DNA of 64,000 nucleotides, from positions 1-64,000 of the forward strand of contig NZ_SOFM01000010.1 in assembly GCF_004402705.1 (NCBI RefSeq), written 5' to 3'. A program made the translations under genes and the position numbers. Positions 44,154-53,767 of this stretch are shown here, piece by piece. The stretch is from Cryobacterium mannosilyticum (lineage in GTDB: Bacteria; Actinomycetota; Actinomycetes; Actinomycetales; Microbacteriaceae). Under the pieces are notes generated by a model. It did no database searches. It had not been told where the DNA came from and saw only the letters and a list, made by a program, of their open reading frames with translations. Numbering within the stretch: the first letter of the stretch is position 1; each line of letters begins with the position of its first letter.

Positions 44154-46213
44154 TGTTCCGTTTCCGGCCGGCTCCCCTGCGCGCCGCGGCGTTCCTCGCC
44201 GTGGGCTTCGTGCTGTTGCGGGCGGGCTACCGGGTTCTCTTCGCCGGGGCATCCGGTCCCGGCCTCCTGCTACTGGACCTCCCGAGGGTTCCGCTGGCCG
44301 GGCCGTTCAGCCAGGTCGCCCTGCTCGGGCCGGTCACCGCCGGCGGCCTGGCGAATGCCGCCCTGAGCGCCCTGCCGGTCGCGGCGCTGATCCTCGTCTT
44401 CGGGGTGCTCAACGCCGTGGTGGACGTGAGCCGGCTCTTCGCCCGCGGCGCCGGGCGCGGTCCGCTGCGCACGGTCTCCCGTGCCCTGGTGATCGCCTGG
44501 GCCACGTTCCCGGCCCTGCTCGACTCGGTCAGGCGGGTGCGGGTGGCCGGCCGGCTGCGCGGCGGTGAGCGGTCGATCCCGGCCCTGCTCGTTCCCGTCT
44601 TCGAACAGACGATCGAGCGAGCCCTCGCCCTCGCCGCCTCGATGGAGGCCCGCGGCTTCGCCGCCGCGCACGTGGTCGACGGCGCCTGCGAGAGGCCCGC
44701 CGTGATGACGGATGCCGCGCTCGGCTTCGGCGACCCGCGGGAGGACAGCCCCGATGCCGGCCACGGCGACGGCCGGCGCGACTGGCACCTCGCCCAGCTG
44801 AACCTCGAGTTCGCGCCCGGCACGCTCACCGTGATCGCCGGGGCGACCGGGTCGGGCAAGACCAGCCTGCTGCACAGCCTGAGCGGCCTGTTCCAGCATT
44901 TCTTCGAGGGCCGCCAGGCAGGCCGGATCACCGTGGGCGGCGCGGACCGCGCCGGGACTCCCCCGCGCGACACCGCCGGTTTCGTCGGGGTGGTCAGCCA
45001 GAACGTGCGGCTCTCATTCGTGGCCGAGAACGTGCGGGACGAGATCGGATTCGCCCTGGCCGTGCGCGGCGTGGCCGCCGTCATCGTCGACCAGCGGGTG
45101 CGGGAGATCGCGGGCCGGCTGGGGATCGAGCACCTGCTCGGCCGAAAGGTGCACGCGCTGTCGGCCGGAGAGGCGAGCCTGGTGGCCATCGGCGCCGCCC
45201 TGGCCTCCCGGCCGATCCTGCTCCTGGTCGATGAGCCGCTGGCCGACCTGGACGCCGCGGCCCGGGTCCGGGTCTGCGGGCTGCTCGAGCGCCTCGCCCA
45301 TGAGTCGGGGGTCTGCGTCGTCGTCGCCGAACACAACACTCGCGAGTGGGCGGGCGCGGCGGATACCTGGCTCGAGTTGCGCGGCAACCGGGCGCACCGG
45401 CTCGGGGCCGGTGTCGTCCCCGGCTCCGCGCACCCTCCCGACGGTCCTGCCGGCCTCGCGACGGCTCCCCCGACCCCCGTCGCGCCGGGGACGACGGGGA
45501 TGCCGCTGACGCCGGGGACGCCGGGGACGCCGCTGGCGAGCATCCGTCGCCTGAGTATGCGCCGCGGGGCCGATCTGGTTGTTCACGAGGTGTCGCTCGA
45601 GATCGCGGCCGACGAGATCATCGCCCTCGAGGGACCCAACGGCGCCGGCAAGTCCAGCCTGCTCGGGGCGCTGGCCCTGCCTGCCGCGCGCGGGACCGTG
45701 TTCGTCTCCGGGCGGGACGTGGCAGCGCTCCGCCCCGGGGAACGCCGGGCTGCAGTGGCGCTGGTGCCGGAGCACGCCGACGACCTGCTCTTCTCGACCA
45801 CCGTCGCCGAGGAGTGCCGCCGGGCCGACCGGGCCGTGCGCCGCAGCGAGGCCGCCGGCGCCGCGCAGCCCGCCGCGGACCGGTTCGCGGGACTGCTCGG
45901 CCTCGACCTCGCCTCCGCAGGACATCTCCTGCGCCGGCACCCGCGCGATCTGTCGGCCGGCGAACGGCTCTGCCTGGTCATCGCGATCCAGCTCGCGGCG
46001 GCGCCGTCGCTGCTGCTGGTCGACGAACCGACCCGCGGGCTCGACCTGGAGGCCCGGGCACTCGTGGGCGCCGCACTGCTTCGCGCCGGGCGCACCGCCT
46101 CAGCCGTGGTGTTCGCCACCCACGACCGGGACTTCGCTCGCGCCCTCGCCACGCGCACGATCTCGATGCAGGCCGGCCGCGTCGCGAACGGGCCGCGGGT
46201 GGGGGCACCGTGA
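44153..46213 (+). CDS. ECF transporter fusion: EcfT-EcfA-EcfA
   Basis: One 686-residue polypeptide carrying three ECF modules usually made separately. Residues 1 to about 190 are a shortened EcfT membrane module with the coupling motif M-E-A-R-G-F (164-169). The first ATPase has Walker A GATGSGKT (230-237), signature L-S-A-G-E and Walker B L-L-L-V-D-E-P-L-A-D-L. A Pro/Gly/Thr-rich linker follows. The second ATPase has Walker A GPNGAGKS (494-501), L-S-A-G-E-R-L and L-L-V-D-E-P-T-R-G-L-D. GTG 44153 overlaps the lipoprotein stop, and its stop overlaps the EcfS start. The energising unit of a vitamin importer, probably for cobalamin. Confidence 0.9.
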   Translation: MFRFRPAPLRAAAFLAVGFVLLRAGYRVLFAGASGPGLLLLDLPRVPLAGPFSQVALLGPVTAGGLANAALSALPVAALILVFGVLNAVVDVSRLFARGAGRGPLRTVSRALVIAWATFPALLDSVRRVRVAGRLRGGERSIPALLVPVFEQTIERALALAASMEARGFAAAHVVDGACERPAVMTDAALGFGDPREDSPDAGHGDGRRDWHLAQLNLEFAPGTLTVIAGATGSGKTSLLHSLSGLFQHFFEGRQAGRITVGGADRAGTPPRDTAGFVGVVSQNVRLSFVAENVRDEIGFALAVRGVAAVIVDQRVREIAGRLGIEHLLGRKVHALSAGEASLVAIGAALASRPILLLVDEPLADLDAAARVRVCGLLERLAHESGVCVVVAEHNTREWAGAADTWLELRGNRAHRLGAGVVPGSAHPPDGPAGLATAPPTPVAPGTTGMPLTPGTPGTPLASIRRLSMRRGADLVVHEVSLEIAADEIIALEGPNGAGKSSLLGALALPAARGTVFVSGRDVAALRPGERRAAVALVPEHADDLLFSTTVAEECRRADRAVRRSEAAGAAQPAADRFAGLLGLDLASAGHLLRRHPRDLSAGERLCLVIAIQLAAAPSLLLVDEPTRGLDLEARALVGAALLRAGRTASAVVFATHDRDFARALATRTISMQAGRVANGPRVGAP

Positions 46214-47112
46214 TCCGCGCGGGCGGTCGCTGGACGGCCGGGATCCTGGTGGGCGGCAGCATCCTCGCCGCCGCGGGCTTCGCCTGGCCCCTCTTCGCCG
46301 CCGCCGTGCCCAGAGACGCCCAGGCGGCCGTGCCGATCGTGGCGTTCGCGCTCGTCCCGGCACTGGTCGTGGCGCTCGCCCTGACGCTCGACCGGGAGAT
46401 GTACACCGCGAAGACCGTCGCCCTGCTCGGCGTGCTGTCGGCGGTCGGCGCAGCGGTGCGCATCGCGGGCACCGGGGTGGGCGGGGTGGAGGCCGTGTTC
46501 GTCCTGCTGGTGCTGGCCGGCCGAGCCTATGGCGCGCGGTTCGGCTTCCTGCTCGGGCTGCTGACCATCGCGGTGTCCTCGATGCTCTGGGGCGGCTTCG
46601 GCCCGTGGACGCCCTTCCAGATGTTCGCCTGCGGCTGGGTCGGCGCCGGCGCCGGCCTGCTGCCGCAGGTCGGCCGCACCGGCACCAGGGCCGGCCCGGG
46701 GAGCCGGCTGGGCGCCCGCCTCGAGATCGCACTGCTGGCCGGCTACGGCATCGCCGCGTCCTACCTGTTCGGCCTGGTGATGAACCTCTGGTTCTGGCCA
46801 TTCGCGGTGGGCGGCGGCACCGGGATCTCCTACGCCGCGGATGCCCCGCTGGGCGAGAACGTTGCCTCCTTCACCCTGTACACGCTGGTGACCTCGACCC
46901 TGACCTGGGACACCGTGCGCGCCGTGACCACGTTCGCGGGGATCGTGCTGGTCGGCCCGGCCGCGTTGTCCGCGCTGCGCCGGGCCCGGCTGCCCGGCGC
47001 TAGACCGAGAAGTACTTCGCCTCGGGGTGGTGGAACACGAACGCATCCGTCGACTGCTCCGGGTGCAGTTGCAGCTCCTCGGACAGGACCACGCCCATCC
47101 GCTCGGGCCTGA
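46210..47112 (+). CDS. ECF transporter substrate-binding (S) component, probably cobalamin
   Basis: Starts at GTG 46210, overlapping the fusion's TGA by 3 nt. It has about six membrane helices, with V-L-L-V-L-A-G-R-A-Y-G-A-R-F-G-F-L-L-G and L-W-G-G-F-G-P-W-T-P-F-Q-M-F-A-C-G-W-V-G typical of ECF-S proteins. The reading frame passes the expected C-terminus (about residue 262, A-R-L-P-G) and continues 113 nt into the convergent metH gene, adding a Pro/Arg-rich tail. That tail is probably recent or a frame artefact. Specificity for cobalamin is inferred from the neighbouring metH and transcobalamin-like lipoprotein. Confidence 0.83.
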   Translation: MIRAGGRWTAGILVGGSILAAAGFAWPLFAAAVPRDAQAAVPIVAFALVPALVVALALTLDREMYTAKTVALLGVLSAVGAAVRIAGTGVGGVEAVFVLLVLAGRAYGARFGFLLGLLTIAVSSMLWGGFGPWTPFQMFACGWVGAGAGLLPQVGRTGTRAGPGSRLGARLEIALLAGYGIAASYLFGLVMNLWFWPFAVGGGTGISYAADAPLGENVASFTLYTLVTSTLTWDTVRAVTTFAGIVLVGPAALSALRRARLPGARPRSTSPRGGGTRTHPSTAPGAVAAPRTGPRPSARA

Positions 47113-50100
47113 GCAGCTCGACCACCTTGCGGCGGTCCTCCATCTCCGGGCAGGCCGGGTAGCCGAGCGAGAAGCGGGCGCCGCGGTATTCGAGTTTGAA
47201 CATGCCGGCCACATCCTTCGGGTCCTCGGCGCCGACGCCGAGTTCGTCCCGCACCCTGGCGTGCCAGTATTCGGCGAGGGCCTCGGTGAGCTGCATGGTC
47301 AGGCCGTTGAGTTCCATGTAGTCGCGGTACTTGTTCTCGGCGAACAGTTTCGCGGTGACCGTGTCGACGTTCGCCCCGGCGGTGACGAGCTGGAGGGCGA
47401 CGACATCCGTCTGCCCCGACTCGCGCGGGCGCACGAAGTCGGCCAGGCACAGGTGCCGGTCGCGGCGCTGCCGCGGGAAGGAGAACCGGAGCCGCTCGGT
47501 GCCGACGACTCCGCCGGAGCCTACGTCGGGCGCGAGAAGGCCCGGCACGCCGAGCACCCCCGACGGGTCGTCGCCGTGGTGCAGGATGACGAGGTCGTTT
47601 ACTTCGCTGTAGGCGGGGAAGTAGCCGTAGGCGACCGAGGCGTCGAGGATTCCCTCGGCGAGGATCCGGTCGAGCCAGTAGCGCAGGCGCGGCCGCCCCT
47701 CGGTGTCAACGAGTTCCTGGTAGCTCGCGCCATCCTCGGCGCGGCTGGGTTTGAGGCCCCACTGCCCCATGAAGGTCGCCCGCTCGTCCAGGAACGCGGA
47801 GTATTCGGCCAGGGCGATGCCCTTGACGATCCGGGTGCCCCAGAACGGCGGGGCCGGCACCGGGTTGTCCGCGGCCACGTCGGAGCGGGTCGGCATTGCG
47901 TCGGGCTCGGTGACAGTGAGCAGGTTGCGCTTGTGGATGCGCTTCTTCAGGGGAGGGAGCCCCACGGATGCCGGGTCGGCGCCGCGCGCGATGGCCACCA
48001 GCGGCTCCATCAGGGCCAGGCCCTCGAACGCGTCCCGCGCATACCGGACCTGCCCCTCGAACAGCCCGGCCAGGTCCTCCTCGACGTAGGTCCGGGTGAG
48101 GGCCGCCCCGCCGAGGATCACCGGCCACTTCTTCGCCAGCCCGCGCACGTTCAACTCGAGCAGGTTCTCCTTCATCACCACGGTCGACTTCACGAGCAGG
48201 CCGCTCATGCCGATCACGTCGGCATTGTGCTCCTCGGCCGCGGCGATGATCTCGTTGATCGTCTTCTTGATCCCGATGTTGATCACGTCGTAGCCGTTGT
48301 TGGTGAGAATGATGTCGACGAGGTTCTTGCCGATGTCGTGCACGTCGCCGCGCACGGTGGCCAGCACCATGGTGCCCTTGCCGGCCGCCGTCGACTTCTC
48401 CATGTGCGGCTCGAGCAGGGCTACCGCGGCCTTCATCACCTCGGCCGACGCCAGCACGAACGGCAGCTGCATCTCGCCGCTGCCGAACCGGGCGCCGACG
48501 ACCTGCATACCGGCGAGCAGGTGCACGTTGACGATGTCGAGGGCGCTCATCCCTCCGGCGCGGGCGAGGTCGAGGTCGCCCTCGAGGCCCTTGGCCTCTC
48601 CGTCGATGATGCGGCGTTCGAGCCGTTCGCCCACCGGCAGGGCGGCGAGCTCCGTGGCGCGCTCATCCTTCAGCGCGGCTGAATCGACCCCCGCGAAAAG
48701 GTCGAGCAGGGCGGCCAGCGGGTCGTAACTGAGGTTCCCCTCGACGTCGTATTCCCGGCGGTCCCAGACGAGGTCGAGCGCCACCTTGCGCCGGTCATCC
48801 GGCACGGAGGCCAGGGGCACGATCTTGGCCGAGTTGACGATGGCGGAGTCGAGCCCGGCCTCGGTCGCCTCGTGCAGGAACACCGAGTTGAGCACCGACC
48901 GGGCGGCGGGGTTCAGGCCGAACGACACGTTGGAGACCCCGAGGGTGGTGTGGATGCCGGGGTACCTGGCCTTGATCTGCCGGATGGCGTCGATCGTCTC
49001 GATCCCGTCCCGGCGGGTCTCCTCCTGGCCGGTGGCGATCGGGAAGGTGAGCGCGTCGACGATGATGTCCTGAACCCGCATTCCCCAGTCGTTCACAAGG
49101 GTCTCCACCAGCCGGGTGGCGATCCGCACCTTGTGCTCCGCGGTGCGGGCCTGGCCTTCCTCGTCGATGGTCAGGGCGATCACTGCGGCGCCGTGTTCCT
49201 TGACCAGCGGCATGATCCGGCCGAAACGCGATGCCGGGCCCTCGCCGTCCTCGAAGTTGACCGAGTTGACGACCGGGCGGCCGCCGATGAGTTCCATCCC
49301 GGCCTGCAGCACCGCGGGCTCGGTCGAGTCGACCACCAACGGGAGGGTGGAGGCGCTGGCAAGCCGAGAGACGACCTGGCGGATGTCCGCGACCCCGTCG
49401 CGGCCGACGTAGTCGATGCACACGTCGAGGAGGTGGGCGCCCTCGCGCACCTGGGCGCGGGCGATGTCGACGCAGTCGTCCCACCGCTCCTCGAGCATGG
49501 CGTCGCGGAAGGCCCGCGACCCGTTGGCGTTGGTGCGCTCCCCGATCGCCAGGAAGGCGCTGTCCTGGTCGAAGCTCACGTGCTGGTAGAGGCTGGCGAC
49601 GCCGGGATCTTCCTCGATCGTGCGTGTCGTGACGGGGGTGCCGCGCAGCCGGTCGACGACGGCCTTCATGTGTGCGGGGGTGGTGCCGCAACATCCGCCG
49701 ACCAGGGCCAGCCCGAATTCCTTGACGAACTGCTCATGCGCGGTGGCCAGCTGGTCGGGCGTGAGTGGGTAGCTGGCGCCGGTGGCGGTGAGCATGGGCA
49801 GTCCGGCGTTGGGCATGCACAGCACCGGCACGTGTGAGTAGCGGGAGAGGTGGCGGAGGTGTTCGCTCATCTCGGTCGGCCCGGTCGCACAGTTGAGGCC
49901 GATCGCGTCGACGCCGAGCGGTTCGAGCGCGGTGAGTGCCGCCCCGATCTCACTGCCCATCAGCATCGTGCCGGTGGTCTCGACGGTCACTTCGACGAAG
50001 ATCGGCAGCCGGATGCCGGACTCGGCGATCGCCTGCTTGCACCCGTTCACGGCGGACTTGGTTTGCAGCAGGTCCTGGGAGGTCTCGATCAGGAAGGCGT

Positions 50101-50626
50101 CGGCGCCGCCACGGATCAGGCCGATGGCCTGCTCGGCGAACGTCTCCTTGAGGTGGGCGTAGGTGGTGTGGCCGAGGCTCGGCAGCTTGGTGCCCGGGCC
50201 CATCGAGCCGAGCACCCAGCGCATCCGGCCGTCGCGCGCCTCGTAGTCGTCGACGCTTTTGCGGGCGATGGCCGCGCCGAGGCGGGCGAGCTCCTCGATC
50301 CGGTGCTCGATGTTGTAGTCGGAGAGGTTCGACCAGTTGGCGCCGAAGGTGTTGCTCTCCACCGCGTCGATGCCGGTGTCGAGGTAGGCCCCGTGGATCG
50401 CCTCGATCATGTCGGGGCGACTCACGTTGAGGATCTCGTTGCAGCCTTCGAGCTGCTGGTAGTCCTCCAGGGTCGGGTTGTGCTCCTGCAGCATCGTGCC
50501 CATGGCCCCGTCGGCGATGACGACCCGCTGCTTCAGCGCGTCGAGCAGTGCCTGCGCCCGTTCAGGCCGCACGGCGGCCCCGAAGGTGCTCTGCCGCTCG
50601 CCGGCCTGGTCACGAGGTTGCGTCAT
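47000..50626 (-). CDS. metH: Cobalamin-dependent methionine synthase
   Basis: A 1208-residue four-module enzyme. The homocysteine domain has D-G-A-M-G-T-M-L-Q at the N-terminus and zinc ligands in G-L-N-C-A-T-G and G-G-C-C-G-T-T-P. The pterin (methyl-THF) domain follows. The B12 domain has D-V-H-D-I-G-K-N-L-V with the cobalt-ligating His. The C-terminal AdoMet activation domain has R-Y-S-P-G-Y-like F-S-L-G-Y-P-A-C-P-E. It methylates homocysteine to methionine. ATG 50626 has TAAGCT 6 nt upstream (leaderless). No cobalamin riboswitch is visible in the short upstream region. It converges on the ECF genes. Confidence 0.97.
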   Translation of the reverse strand: MTQPRDQAGERQSTFGAAVRPERAQALLDALKQRVVIADGAMGTMLQEHNPTLEDYQQLEGCNEILNVSRPDMIEAIHGAYLDTGIDAVESNTFGANWSNLSDYNIEHRIEELARLGAAIARKSVDDYEARDGRMRWVLGSMGPGTKLPSLGHTTYAHLKETFAEQAIGLIRGGADAFLIETSQDLLQTKSAVNGCKQAIAESGIRLPIFVEVTVETTGTMLMGSEIGAALTALEPLGVDAIGLNCATGPTEMSEHLRHLSRYSHVPVLCMPNAGLPMLTATGASYPLTPDQLATAHEQFVKEFGLALVGGCCGTTPAHMKAVVDRLRGTPVTTRTIEEDPGVASLYQHVSFDQDSAFLAIGERTNANGSRAFRDAMLEERWDDCVDIARAQVREGAHLLDVCIDYVGRDGVADIRQVVSRLASASTLPLVVDSTEPAVLQAGMELIGGRPVVNSVNFEDGEGPASRFGRIMPLVKEHGAAVIALTIDEEGQARTAEHKVRIATRLVETLVNDWGMRVQDIIVDALTFPIATGQEETRRDGIETIDAIRQIKARYPGIHTTLGVSNVSFGLNPAARSVLNSVFLHEATEAGLDSAIVNSAKIVPLASVPDDRRKVALDLVWDRREYDVEGNLSYDPLAALLDLFAGVDSAALKDERATELAALPVGERLERRIIDGEAKGLEGDLDLARAGGMSALDIVNVHLLAGMQVVGARFGSGEMQLPFVLASAEVMKAAVALLEPHMEKSTAAGKGTMVLATVRGDVHDIGKNLVDIILTNNGYDVINIGIKKTINEIIAAAEEHNADVIGMSGLLVKSTVVMKENLLELNVRGLAKKWPVILGGAALTRTYVEEDLAGLFEGQVRYARDAFEGLALMEPLVAIARGADPASVGLPPLKKRIHKRNLLTVTEPDAMPTRSDVAADNPVPAPPFWGTRIVKGIALAEYSAFLDERATFMGQWGLKPSRAEDGASYQELVDTEGRPRLRYWLDRILAEGILDASVAYGYFPAYSEVNDLVILHHGDDPSGVLGVPGLLAPDVGSGGVVGTERLRFSFPRQRRDRHLCLADFVRPRESGQTDVVALQLVTAGANVDTVTAKLFAENKYRDYMELNGLTMQLTEALAEYWHARVRDELGVGAEDPKDVAGMFKLEYRGARFSLGYPACPEMEDRRKVVELLRPERMGVVLSEELQLHPEQSTDAFVFHHPEAKYFSV

Positions 50627-50632
50627 CGGCCC

Positions 50633-50638
50633 AGCTTA
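50633..50638 (-). promoter_or_regulatory. Putative -10 of metH (leaderless)
   Basis: TAAGCT on the minus strand ends 6 nt before ATG 50626. There is no room for a riboswitch between metH and the next gene's end at 50697. Confidence 0.5.
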
Positions 50639-50696
50639 ACCGGGCCGGGCCCGGCCGTTCCCCTCATTACGCCGGGCGTCCGGGCCGGGCATCCGG

Positions 50697-51641
50697 TCAG
50701 TACCAGCCGGCCGACTGCGAATGGTCCCAGGCGCCGCACGGGGTTCCGTAGCGGCCGGCGATGTAACCCAGGCCCCAGGTGATCTGGGTGGCCGGGTTGG
50801 TCTGCCAGTCGGCACCGGCCGACGCCATCTTGCTGCCGGGCAGCGCCTGCGGGATTCCGGTGGCCCCGCTCGACGAGTTGTAGGCGTTCACGTTCCAGCC
50901 GGACTCCCTCGCCCAGAGGCTGACGAGGCAGCCGAACTGGTCGCCGCCCCAGCCGTACTGGGCCATCATCAGGTCGCGGGCGATGGCCTGGGCGCCGCTC
51001 GGGTCGGTCGGCGCGGACGGCCGGGACGGGGCGGACGGCTTCGCCGACGCCGCGTTGGCGGCCTCCGCTGCTGCGGCCGCCGCAGCCGCGGCCTGAGCCT
51101 CGGCGGCCGCCTGGGCCGCAGCGGCAGCCGCTGCGGCCGCGGCCTGCTCGGCGGCGATCCGGTCGGTCTCCGCCGTCGACGCCTGAACGTTCGCCGATTC
51201 CGCCTTCGTCAGGTCGACAAGCTCGAAGACCCGCTCGGGCGCCAGCAGTGTGAAGTGGGTGAGTGAAGCGACGGATGCTGCGAGAGCCGTCGCATCCGCC
51301 TTTCCCTCGGCCGCGGCCATGACGACGACGGCCTCGTTCAGTGCACCCTTGGCCGTGGACGCGGCACGGGCCGGCATCACATTGTCGTAGGCGATCAGCT
51401 GGTCGGGGTGCACCCCGGTGCTTTCGGCGAGGTCGCGGGTGGCCTTGATGCGTACATCCTGCGCCGCCGCGACGGATTGCATGACGAAACCGGTTCCGAC
51501 GACGGCGGTGACGAGGAGGAACGCGCCGGCCGCGAGGATGCGCTTCCGATCCTGGCGCCGATGCGTGTCCCGGTGGCGGGTGCGACCGCTCCCGGGGGTG
51601 CTGACGGACGGGAAGGACGACGTTTTCTTGATCCGGGGCAT
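50697..51641 (-). CDS. Membrane-anchored coiled-coil protein with SLT-like domain (paralogue)
   Basis: A 314-residue protein. A basic, Ser/Arg-rich cytoplasmic start is followed by one hydrophobic segment (R-I-L-A-A-G-A-F-L-L-V-T-A-V-V-G-T-G-F-V-M), an Ala-rich coiled coil, a Pro/Ser linker and a C-terminal SLT-like module. The module has L-W-A-R-E-S-G-W (likely catalytic Glu), G-I-P-Q-A-L-P-G-S-K-M and Y-G-T-P-C-G-A-W. It shares the module almost residue for residue with the protein at 52.7 kb and more loosely with that at 31.1 kb. ATG 51641 is used; GTG 51650 is also possible. Peptidoglycan-cleaving activity is inferred. Confidence 0.82.
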   Translation of the reverse strand: MPRIKKTSSFPSVSTPGSGRTRHRDTHRRQDRKRILAAGAFLLVTAVVGTGFVMQSVAAAQDVRIKATRDLAESTGVHPDQLIAYDNVMPARAASTAKGALNEAVVVMAAAEGKADATALAASVASLTHFTLLAPERVFELVDLTKAESANVQASTAETDRIAAEQAAAAAAAAAAQAAAEAQAAAAAAAAAEAANAASAKPSAPSRPSAPTDPSGAQAIARDLMMAQYGWGGDQFGCLVSLWARESGWNVNAYNSSSGATGIPQALPGSKMASAGADWQTNPATQITWGLGYIAGRYGTPCGAWDHSQSAGWY

Positions 51642-51840
51642 GACTTTCACAGTGCGAATCGCTCGAGCACAGGCGCCAGCGGTTCTGGTTCGATGAGCTC
51701 AGGCGGGGTTCCGCCCGGGCGAAGCTGCAACAATGCCTTCGCTTACTGGAAGAATCCTCATTTTCCACTGGCAAAGTACTGGCAGGCGGGGGTGCCTGCC
51801 GGCGGCGTGGCCGCCCCGGAAGCACCGCTCTCATGGTGCA

Positions 51841-52650
51841 ATGGTGGTGATGTCACTCCGCACCGCGCCCTCGCACCGGCTCGTCTATTCCCCCGACGGC
51901 ATGCAGCTCGCCACCTACGAATTCGGCGATCCGGCGGCCCCCACAGTGGTCGTTGTGCACGGTTTCGCCTCCAGCGCCGTGGCGAACTGGCATCTGACCG
52001 GCTGGACCAGGGACCTGACCCGGGCCGGGTTCCACGTGATCGCGATCGACCAGCGCGGCCACGGAGCCAGCGACAAACCGCACTCCCCGGCCGCCTACAC
52101 GATGGAGATTCTCGTCGCGGATATTCAGCGGGTTCTCGACGCGTATCTGCTCGATGAGGTGGACTACGTCGGCTATTCGCTCGGTGCGCGGGTCGGCTGG
52201 CAGGCCGCCCGCGAGCTGGAGGGACGCGTCCGGCGCGCGGTGCTCGGAGGCATTCCCGACGGCGATCCGTTGCGGCGCTTCCGGATCGCGGATGCCCGGG
52301 CGCACATCGAACACGGCGCCGACGTCGACGACCGGCTCACCGGCGCCTACCTGACCATGGCCCGCGCAGTGCCGGGCAACGATCTGAGGGCGCTCGTCGC
52401 ACTGGTCGAGGGGATGCGCGGCGGCTCCCAACCGGGGGCGGAGAACGCCCCGGCCCAGCCGCTCCTGTTCGCGACCGGGAGCGAAGACCGCATCCTCGAG
52501 GCGTCGCGGGCGCTCGCCCGCGCCGCCCCGGATGCGGGCTTCGTCGAGATCCCGGGCCGGAACCACTTCAACGCACCGACGGCGCGGGCGTTCCGGGAGG
52601 CCGCGATCGGATTCCTCAGCAGCCCCGGAACACCCGTGTCACCTCGCTGA
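51841..52650 (+). CDS. Alpha/beta hydrolase
   Basis: A 269-residue alpha/beta-hydrolase fold protein. It shows V-V-V-H-G-F-A-S-S (oxyanion loop), I-D-Q-R-G-H-G-A-S-D, the nucleophile elbow G-Y-S-L-G-A and the late G-R-N-H-F-N catalytic His. Asp in G-S-E-D-R is the likely acid. There is no signal peptide if started at ATG 51841 (ATG 51850 is also possible). The substrate is unknown. It lies between two paralogous SLT-like genes pointing the opposite way and ends 15 nt from the end of the second one. Confidence 0.87.
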   Translation: MVVMSLRTAPSHRLVYSPDGMQLATYEFGDPAAPTVVVVHGFASSAVANWHLTGWTRDLTRAGFHVIAIDQRGHGASDKPHSPAAYTMEILVADIQRVLDAYLLDEVDYVGYSLGARVGWQAARELEGRVRRAVLGGIPDGDPLRRFRIADARAHIEHGADVDDRLTGAYLTMARAVPGNDLRALVALVEGMRGGSQPGAENAPAQPLLFATGSEDRILEASRALARAAPDAGFVEIPGRNHFNAPTARAFREAAIGFLSSPGTPVSPR

Positions 52651-52665
52651 TGCCGCGCGGCTGAG

Positions 52666-53553
52666 TCAGTACCAGCCGACGGACTCCGACTTGTCCCAGG
52701 CCGCGCACGGGGTGCCGTAGCTGCCCGAGATGTAGCCAAGGCCCCAGGTGATCTGGGTGGCCGGGTTGGTCTGCCAGTCGGCGCCGGCCGAGGCCATCTT
52801 GCTGCCGGGCAGCGCCTGCGGGATGCCGGTGGCCCCGCTCGAGGCGTTGTACGAGTTGACGTTCCAGCCGGACTCCTTGTTCCAGAGGCTGACGAGGCAG
52901 CCGAACTGGTCGTCGCCCCAGCCGTACTTGGACATCATCAGGTCGCGGGCGATGGCCTGGGCGCCGCTCGGGTCGGTCGGTGCGGACGGGCGGGACGACG
53001 AGCTGGTCGACGCCACGGTGGCCTTCGCGGCCTTCGCGGCCTCGGCAGCGGCGGTGGCGGCCTGCTCGGCGGCCACGCGGTCCACCTCCGCGGTGGCGGC
53101 CTGCACGGCAGCGGTCTGGGCCTTGGTCTCGTCGACGAGGTCGTAGACCCGGTCGGGAGCCAGAAGCGTGTAGTGGGTGAGCGAGGCAACCGACACGGTC
53201 AGTGCCGCGGCATCCGACTTGCCCTGGGCCGCCATGATCACGGTGTTGGCTCCGTCCAGGGTGCCTTGGGCGGCCTGGGCCGCCTGGGCGTGGGCGATGC
53301 CGGCGTACGCACCCAGCTGCTCGTGCTGGCGCCCGGTGCTCGCGGCAAGTTCAGCGGTGGCTTCGACGCGGTCGTTCGACGCGGCCGACGCGGATTGGAT
53401 CACAGCGCCGGTTCCGATCGTCGCGCCGATGGCGACGATGGCGCCGGCCAGGAGGAAGCGGCTGCGGCGCCGACGCGGCTTCCGCGGGCGGGTCAAGCCT
53501 TCGTCGGAGGTGCTGGTGGACGTGGGGGAATCAAACGAGGAAGAAATAGGCAA
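52666..53553 (-). CDS. Membrane-anchored coiled-coil protein with SLT-like domain (paralogue, TTG start)
   Basis: A 295-residue protein with the same plan as the 50.7-kb gene: Ser-rich start, basic R-P-R-K-P-R-R-R-R-S-R, one hydrophobic anchor, Ala-rich coiled coil, Pro/Ser linker and an SLT-like module with L-W-N-K-E-S-G-W and the tail Y-G-T-P-C-A-A-W. The only start codon between the upstream in-frame stop and the coding similarity is TTG 53553, directly after AAAGGG, which is closer than usual. The two neighbouring copies probably arose by tandem duplication. A role in cell-wall turnover is inferred. Confidence 0.8.
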   Translation of the reverse strand: MPISSSFDSPTSTSTSDEGLTRPRKPRRRRSRFLLAGAIVAIGATIGTGAVIQSASAASNDRVEATAELAASTGRQHEQLGAYAGIAHAQAAQAAQGTLDGANTVIMAAQGKSDAAALTVSVASLTHYTLLAPDRVYDLVDETKAQTAAVQAATAEVDRVAAEQAATAAAEAAKAAKATVASTSSSSRPSAPTDPSGAQAIARDLMMSKYGWGDDQFGCLVSLWNKESGWNVNSYNASSGATGIPQALPGSKMASAGADWQTNPATQITWGLGYISGSYGTPCAAWDKSESVGWY

Positions 53554-53767
53554 TCCCTTTGCAACACGAATCGCCCGGGCCCCCGCGCGTCATCAGGCAG
53601 GTGCGGAGCGATTCTTGTCCGGCAACCGCGGGCAGGGGTGCGCGCGGGCGAAGTTCCCAGTCTGCAATATGTTTCTGGACGAAACCTCACTTGTTGCTGG
53701 CAATGTCATGGCAACGCGCTTCCCCTGCCTTGCGCGCGCCATGCGCGGGCAGGCCGCGCCGCTCTGA

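Noticed and set aside
43494..44252. N-terminal 253-codon extension of JetA
   Set aside because: It overlaps the lipoprotein and ECF genes on the other strand, and JetA similarity starts at ATG 43493.
44227..45543. 438-codon minus-strand open frame opposite the ECF fusion
   Set aside because: Ser/Arg/Pro-rich shadow; the plus strand carries two complete ABC ATPase motif sets.
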